A stretch of DNA of 64,000 nt from Lysobacter defluvii IMMIB APB-9 = DSM 18482 (GTDB taxonomy: Bacteria; Pseudomonadota; Gammaproteobacteria; Xanthomonadales; Xanthomonadaceae): NCBI RefSeq assembly GCF_000423325.1, contig NZ_KE384007.1, positions 1 to 64,000 on the forward strand, written 5' to 3'. Shown piece by piece: positions 59,839 to 64,000 of this stretch (position 1 is the stretch's first letter; each line of letters opens with the position of its first letter). The notes under the pieces are model-generated. The model was not told where the DNA came from. It did not search any database and saw only the letters and a list, made by a program, of their open reading frames with translations. The translations under genes were made by a program, and so were the position numbers.

Positions 59839-60576
59839 ATGCGCGTGACCCGCGTCCACGTCGACCAGCCGCTGGAACCGGGCGCCCGGCTGGAGCTGCC
59901 CGCCGAGGCCGCCGGGCACCTGGTGCGGGTCCTGCGCCTGCGCCCCGGCGATGGCTTCGTGCTGTTCAACGGCGACGGCCGTGACTTCGAGGCGACCGTG
60001 CTGGCCGCCGACAAGCGCGGCCTGCAGGTGGAGGTCGGCCAGGGCCGGGTGGTGGACCGCGAGTCGCCGTTCCGCCTGGTGCTGCTGCAGGGCGTCGCCC
60101 GCGGCGAGAAGATGGACCTGATCCTGCAGAAGGCCACCGAGCTCGGCGTCGCCGCGGTGCTGCCGCTGTTCTCGGAGCGCAGCGAGGTGAAGCTCGACGG
60201 GGCGCGCGCGGACCGCCGCCTGGCGCACTGGCGCGCGGTGGTCGCCTCGGCCTGCGGACAGAGCGGGCGTGCACGGGTTCCGGACGTTGCGGCGCCGGCG
60301 ACACTGGCTGCGGTGCTGGACTCGATCCCCGCCGGGGGATTGCGCCTGCTGCTGGACCCGGATGGAGGGCTGGACCTGCCGGCGCTGAGTCCGCCCCGCG
60401 GGCAGCCGGCGTACCTGGCCATCGGCCCGGAGGGCGGCTGGTCGCCGCGCGACCGCGGGCAGTTGCAGGAGGCGGGCTTCGAGGGACTCCGGCTGGGACC
60501 CCGGATCCTGCGCACCGAGACCGCCGGCCTGGCGGCGATCGCCGCATTGCAGGTCCTGCACGGCGACCTGCGCTGA
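59839..60576 (+). CDS. rsmE: 16S rRNA (uracil-1498-N3)-methyltransferase
   Basis: SPOUT-class enzyme that makes m3U1498 in 16S rRNA. The product has 245 residues. An N-terminal PUA-like part (HLVRVLRLRPGDGFVLFNG) precedes a knotted SAM domain with QKATELGVAAVLPLFSERSEV, AIGPEGGWSPRD and LGPRILRTETA. It is convergent with the chp cluster, with a 13-base gap. Confidence 0.96.
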   Translation: MRVTRVHVDQPLEPGARLELPAEAAGHLVRVLRLRPGDGFVLFNGDGRDFEATVLAADKRGLQVEVGQGRVVDRESPFRLVLLQGVARGEKMDLILQKATELGVAAVLPLFSERSEVKLDGARADRRLAHWRAVVASACGQSGRARVPDVAAPATLAAVLDSIPAGGLRLLLDPDGGLDLPALSPPRGQPAYLAIGPEGGWSPRDRGQLQEAGFEGLRLGPRILRTETAGLAAIAALQVLHGDLR

Positions 60577-60589
60577 GCGGCTGCCGCGG

Positions 60590-61105
60590 CTAGCCGTGGG
60601 CCATGTCGGCGCTGGCCCCCGCCTCGTCCAGCACCTGCGAGATGCGTGTCTGCATCGCCTCCAGGTCCGGGATCAGCACCACCTCGTCGTTGAGCGCGAC
60701 GCGCGCCTTCACGAACTGCGGCAGCGCCGTGCCGTCCGGCTCGCTCCGGATCGTTCCGCGCGAGATGGTGACCAGGCGCGGGAATCCGTTGCTCAGCACG
60801 GCGAAGTACGGCAGCCGCGGGTCGCCCCCGAGCGCCTTGAACACGAGCACCTTGGTGCCCAGCGTGACCACGTCGATGCGGGCCCCCGCCATGCGGGCGG
60901 CGGCGACCAGCGGCACCGGCCAGCCCCGCCAGCGCATGCGGCCCAGCAGCCAGTCCGGCGCCCCGGGGACCGGCTCCGGCTCCGCGTAGGACAGGACCTC
61001 GGCGATCGAGGCATTGGGCAGCAGCAGGCGTGCGCCGGCGACCTGGACCAGCACCCCGCGGATGTCGCGGGGCGCGTCGTTGCCGGCGTTGTGCGGGATG
61101 TTCAT
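60590..61105 (-). CDS. CheW-like chemotaxis adaptor (ChpC type)
   Basis: CheW-domain protein of 171 residues. The domain spans about 16-165 (GVLVQVAGARLLLPNASIAEVLSYAEPEPVPGAPDWLLGRMRWRGWPVPLV). The position after the chpA- and chpB-like genes matches ChpC of the Pseudomonas Pil-Chp system, which couples receptors to the ChpA kinase in twitching motility. The start overlaps the chpB-like stop as ATGA. Confidence 0.88.
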   Translation of the reverse strand: MNIPHNAGNDAPRDIRGVLVQVAGARLLLPNASIAEVLSYAEPEPVPGAPDWLLGRMRWRGWPVPLVAAARMAGARIDVVTLGTKVLVFKALGGDPRLPYFAVLSNGFPRLVTISRGTIRSEPDGTALPQFVKARVALNDEVVLIPDLEAMQTRISQVLDEAGASADMAHG

Positions 61106-62379
61106 GCTCGATCTCCTTCCGCCGGCCAGCGCGCGGCGATGCGCGCCGCCAGGTTGACCGGGGTGTCGGTCTCGCCACCGCGGCTGCCCAGGGCCTGCGA
61201 GGCCGCCGGGTCGTAGCACCCCTCCGCGACCTGGCCGAGCACCAGCGCGCCGGCCAGGCGCTGCTTCATCAAACCGTCGACCAGGCCCGGGTCGCTGCCG
61301 CTGAGGAGCACCACGGCGCTGTCGGCCGCCGGCAGCACGCCGATCAGTTCGGCGCCTTCCTTGAACCGGTACCCGTCCGGCCCCGGCTCCAGGCCGAGGT
61401 CGGGCGGGACGACATGGACCACGCCCGGCGCGAGCGCGTGGCCGTGCTCGCCCAGTTCCACCGGGAGCGTGCTCACGCGGCGCATCTGCGCCACCAGCTT
61501 GTCGTAGCGTGCGCCATCGAGCTGCTGGTGGACCAGCACCGGCCGCGGCAGCCCCGCGGGCAGGGCGCCCAGCAGTTGCCGTACCGCGTCCGGTCCGCCG
61601 ATGCCGGCCAGCACGAGCACGCCCCCGACCGGGCCGGGGCCCGGAGGCGCGTCATGGACCAGTTCCAGGCCGGAGATCCGCGACTCCAGCAGCTCCAGGT
61701 CGAGTTCGAACCTGCCCTTCGAAGCCGCGTCGTCCGCGGGCTCCGGATCCGTGTGCGTGAAACCGGGGTCGCCGAGGCGGATCCCGTCGCCTGCCGGCGC
61801 CTCGCCCGCGACGGGTTCGTCTTCCCGGCTGCCGGCGTCCTCCGGCCCCGGCGAGAGGGACCACTCGAAGGACGGCAGTTCCTCCGCGTCCAGCGGCTCC
61901 GCGGGGGCCCCGACCGGGCCGTCCTGCTCCAGGCCGTCGCCCTCCGCCAGCACCGGGTCGAACGGATTGGGGGCCGACTCCACCTCCGCGGGAGGCGGAG
62001 CCTCCTCCGCATCGTCCTCGGGCTCGCGCCCGGGCGGCAGTACGTCGCCGTGCCGCTGCAGCTTGGCGACCAGGTGCCGCTGCCAGCGCGCGACCTCCCA
62101 GCCCTCGCGCGACGCGGCGAGCTCGGCCTCCTCGTAGACCACGTCCACGGACGGGTCGAACAGCAGGTCGTCGAAGCGCTCCAGGACCTCCTCGACCTGC
62201 GGGTCCAGCGCGACCAGCACCAGCTGCGGGCGGGTGGCCGCGAGTGCGTCCGGCGCGACTTCCGTCGGGTCGCCGTCGAACACGCAGTCCCCGCCGGCCT
62301 CCCCGATCACGCCGCGCAGCCGGTCGTGGGCTGCCCCGGGCCGCGCGAGCAGGGCGATGCGCACCGGCTCAGTGGACAT
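61102..62379 (-). CDS. ChpB-like protein with degenerate receiver and methylesterase domains
   Basis: Protein of 425 residues from ATG 62379. An N-terminal receiver-like segment (about 6-75: VRIALLARPGAAHDRLRGVIGEAG) lacks the usual acidic pair and phospho-acceptor pattern. An acidic Pro-rich linker (about 115-230) leads to a CheB-like domain (about 245-415). In place of the catalytic GASTGG there is LAGIGGP, in place of QHM there is HQQ, and the LSGMGxDG loop reads LSGSDPG. So it is probably not an active methylesterase. It overlaps chpA by 11 bases and chpC by four. Confidence 0.85.
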   Translation of the reverse strand: MSTEPVRIALLARPGAAHDRLRGVIGEAGGDCVFDGDPTEVAPDALAATRPQLVLVALDPQVEEVLERFDDLLFDPSVDVVYEEAELAASREGWEVARWQRHLVAKLQRHGDVLPPGREPEDDAEEAPPPAEVESAPNPFDPVLAEGDGLEQDGPVGAPAEPLDAEELPSFEWSLSPGPEDAGSREDEPVAGEAPAGDGIRLGDPGFTHTDPEPADDAASKGRFELDLELLESRISGLELVHDAPPGPGPVGGVLVLAGIGGPDAVRQLLGALPAGLPRPVLVHQQLDGARYDKLVAQMRRVSTLPVELGEHGHALAPGVVHVVPPDLGLEPGPDGYRFKEGAELIGVLPAADSAVVLLSGSDPGLVDGLMKQRLAGALVLGQVAEGCYDPAASQALGSRGGETDTPVNLAARIAARWPAEGDRA

Positions 62380-64000
62380 GGCGCTCGATCCCAAGCAACT
62401 CGTAGACGTTGCGCATCAGCTCGGGCTCCTGGTACGGCTTGCCCATGTAGCGCTCCACGCCCAGGTCCATCGCGCGCTGGCGGTGCTTCTCGCCGGTGCG
62501 CGAGGTGATCATCACGATCGGCACCTGCTGCAGGCGCGGGTCCGCCTTCATCTGCGTCGCCAGCTCGTAGCCGTCCATGCGCGGCATCTCGATGTCGAGC
62601 AGCATCAGGTCCGGCACGCGCTCGGCCAGGCGGTCGAGCGCGTCGATGCCGTCCTTCGCCGTCACCACCTCCATGTTGTGGCGCTCGAGCACGCGGCCGG
62701 TGACCTTGCGCATGGTCACCGAATCGTCGACGACCATGACCAGCGGCACCGCGCGCCCGTCCTCCGCGGGCTGCGGCGCGGCAGCCGGCGGAAGCGCGGC
62801 ATGGCGGCGCACCAGCGGGGCCACGTCCAGGATCACCACGACCCGGCCGTCGCCCATGATGGTCGCGCCGAAGATGCCGGGGATCGAGGCCACCTGCGGG
62901 CCGACCGGCTTGACCACGATCTCGCGGTTGCCGATCACCTGGTCGATGGTCACCGCGGCATGCAGTTCGCCGGAGCGGATGAGCAGCAGCGGCATCTGCA
63001 GCTGGCCCTCGGCGCGCACCGGCGCACTGCCGGCCAGCAGGCCGAGGTCGTGCACGGTGTACTCGTCGCCGCCGTAGCTGTAGGTCGCCTGCCGGCCGCG
63101 GCGCTCCGCGTCCAGCAGTTCCTCGCGCGGGATGCGGCCGACGCCGCGCACGGAGGCGATCGGCACGGCGAAGGTCGTCTCGCCGACGCGGACGAACACG
63201 GCCTGGGTCACGGCGAGCGTCTGCGGCAGGCGCAGGGTGAAGGTGGTGCCCTCGCCCGGGCGCGAGCGGATGTCGAGCGCACCACCGAGCTGGCGGACTT
63301 CACTGGCCACCACGTCCATGCCGACGCCGCGGCCGGCGAGCCGGTTGACCTCGGACGCGGTCGAGAAGCCGGGCTCCAGGATCAGCGTGTCGAGCTGGGC
63401 GTCGGCCAGCACCGCGTCCGGCCGCAGCAGCCCGCGCTCCTCGCCGCGGCGGCGGATCGCGGCGCGGTCCAACCCGGCGCCGTCGTCCGCCACCTCGATC
63501 ACCACTTCCGAGCCTTCGCGGCGCACGGACACCGTGACGGTGCCCTCGTCCGGCTTGCCGGCACGCTGGCGCAGCGCGGGCGACTCGATGCCGTGGGCGA
63601 CGGCGTTGCGCAACATGTGCTCGAGCGGCGCGGTCATACGTTCGAGCACGTTGCGGTCGAGCTCGCCCTGGGTGCCGTCCAGCTTCAGCGCGACCTGCTT
63701 GCCCAGCTCGCCGGAGGCCTGCCGCACCACGCGGCGCAGGCGCGGCAGCAGGTTGTCGAAGGGCACCATGCGGGTGCGCATGAGGCCTTCCTGCAGCTCG
63801 GAGCTGACCCGCGACTGCTGCAGCAGCAGGGTCTCGTACTGGCGGGTCAGGTCGTCGAGGGTCTGCTGCAGGCTGTCCTGGTCGGCGGCCGACTCGGCGA
63901 GCGCGCGCGAGAGCTGCTGCAGGTCGGAGAAGCGGTCCAGCTCGAGCGGGTCGAAGGACTGGTCGTCCTGGTCGCCCTCGCGCTGGTAGCGGGCGACGAT
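62369..64000 (-). CDS. ChpA/PilL-like hybrid CheA histidine kinase, C-terminal part (5' end outside window)
   Basis: Only the last 543 residues are in the window; the frame is open to the edge, so the true start lies beyond 64000. From the visible start: a helical dimerisation region, the CheA motif LMRTRMVPFDNLLPRLRR, an HATPase domain with RNAVAHGIESP, DDGAGLD and GRGVGMDVV, a CheW-like regulatory domain (TFAVPIASVRGVGRI) and a C-terminal receiver with VVDDS, LLDIEMPRMDG and a KPYQEPEL lysine. The layout fits the ChpA kinase that governs type IV pilus twitching. Hpt domains would lie in the missing part. Confidence 0.95.
   Translation of the reverse strand: MVARYQREGDQDDQSFDPLELDRFSDLQQLSRALAESAADQDSLQQTLDDLTRQYETLLLQQSRVSSELQEGLMRTRMVPFDNLLPRLRRVVRQASGELGKQVALKLDGTQGELDRNVLERMTAPLEHMLRNAVAHGIESPALRQRAGKPDEGTVTVSVRREGSEVVIEVADDGAGLDRAAIRRRGEERGLLRPDAVLADAQLDTLILEPGFSTASEVNRLAGRGVGMDVVASEVRQLGGALDIRSRPGEGTTFTLRLPQTLAVTQAVFVRVGETTFAVPIASVRGVGRIPREELLDAERRGRQATYSYGGDEYTVHDLGLLAGSAPVRAEGQLQMPLLLIRSGELHAAVTIDQVIGNREIVVKPVGPQVASIPGIFGATIMGDGRVVVILDVAPLVRRHAALPPAAAPQPAEDGRAVPLVMVVDDSVTMRKVTGRVLERHNMEVVTAKDGIDALDRLAERVPDLMLLDIEMPRMDGYELATQMKADPRLQQVPIVMITSRTGEKHRQRAMDLGVERYMGKPYQEPELMRNVYELLGIERHVH

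Overview
This is a chromosomal stretch of a high-GC (roughly 70% by eye) gammaproteobacterium. The family that fits best is Xanthomonadaceae/Lysobacteraceae (Luteimonas/Lysobacter/Xanthomonas-like). Pointers are the tRNA-Tyr/Gly/Thr-tuf cluster, an ahpC-ahpF-oxyR locus with OxyR cysteines at positions 199 and 208, a Xanthomonas-type proline iminopeptidase, an O-GlcNAc-transferase-like protein whose two key residues fall within two positions of those of the Xanthomonas enzyme, and a Chp-type chemosensory cluster. The assignment is inferred from gene content only. Coding density is very high. No gene-free stretch exceeds 300 bases, and I saw no insertion sequence, integrase, prophage, CRISPR array or rRNA operon.

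Layout. 1-8.4 kb (minus strand): tuf, three tRNAs, ychF, pth, rplY, prs, tRNA-Gln, ispE, lolB and a large TPR protein, covering translation, PRPP, isoprenoid and lipoprotein functions. 8.4-12.5 kb (plus): hemA, prfA and the OGT-like protein. 12.5-17 kb: acylphosphatase, a TlpA-like lipoprotein and YihY (minus), wrbA, a DUF2069 protein and a half-length asparaginase (plus), then sufT with a small protein resembling a free-standing subtilase prodomain (minus). 17-19 kb: a membrane protein and an ECF sigma / anti-sigma-like / DUF3106 operon. 19-25.6 kb: DUF1631 protein, nitroreductase, 5'-3' exonuclease, Nudix hydrolase, proline iminopeptidase and prmC. 25.6-29.3 kb: peroxide defence (ahpC, ahpF, oxyR) with an excellent OxyR operator before ahpC. 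29.4-36.9 kb: glnS, a cysteine-rich lipoprotein, a deaminase, rlmM, two ubiquinone hydroxylases, a DUF6580 protein and a cobalamin adenosyltransferase. 37-43.7 kb: the conserved lptD-surA-pdxA-rsmA-apaH run, preceded by a strongly structured leader. 43.7-49.2 kb (minus): folA-thyA-lgt, two TPM-domain proteins with lemA, a TerC-like protein and dgkA. 49.3-51.8 kb: a secreted hypothetical, a LysM/papain-like protein without signal peptide, and an exported isoaspartyl peptidase. 51.9-57.4 kb (minus): a two-component system immediately upstream of a MacA/MacB-like tripartite efflux system. 57.5-60.6 kb: mazG-cysQ-nudE and rsmE. 60.6-64 kb: chpC, chpB-like and chpA-like genes of a twitching-motility chemosensory system, cut by the window edge.

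Most of the window is conserved core genome. The less ordinary items are: the OGT-like gene; the lone prodomain-like protein; the single-domain asparaginase; the lptD leader with mutually exclusive hairpins; an efflux adaptor with an inserted helical LTxxQ-like module, wired to a sensor kinase and response regulator; two phased palindromes in front of the regulator gene; the ChpB-like protein that lacks methylesterase catalytic motifs; and the leaderless cell-wall hydrolase. I do not see a clearly new multi-gene defence or mobile system. Four-base start/stop overlaps (ATGA or GTGA) join sixteen gene pairs, so translational coupling is a dominant theme.
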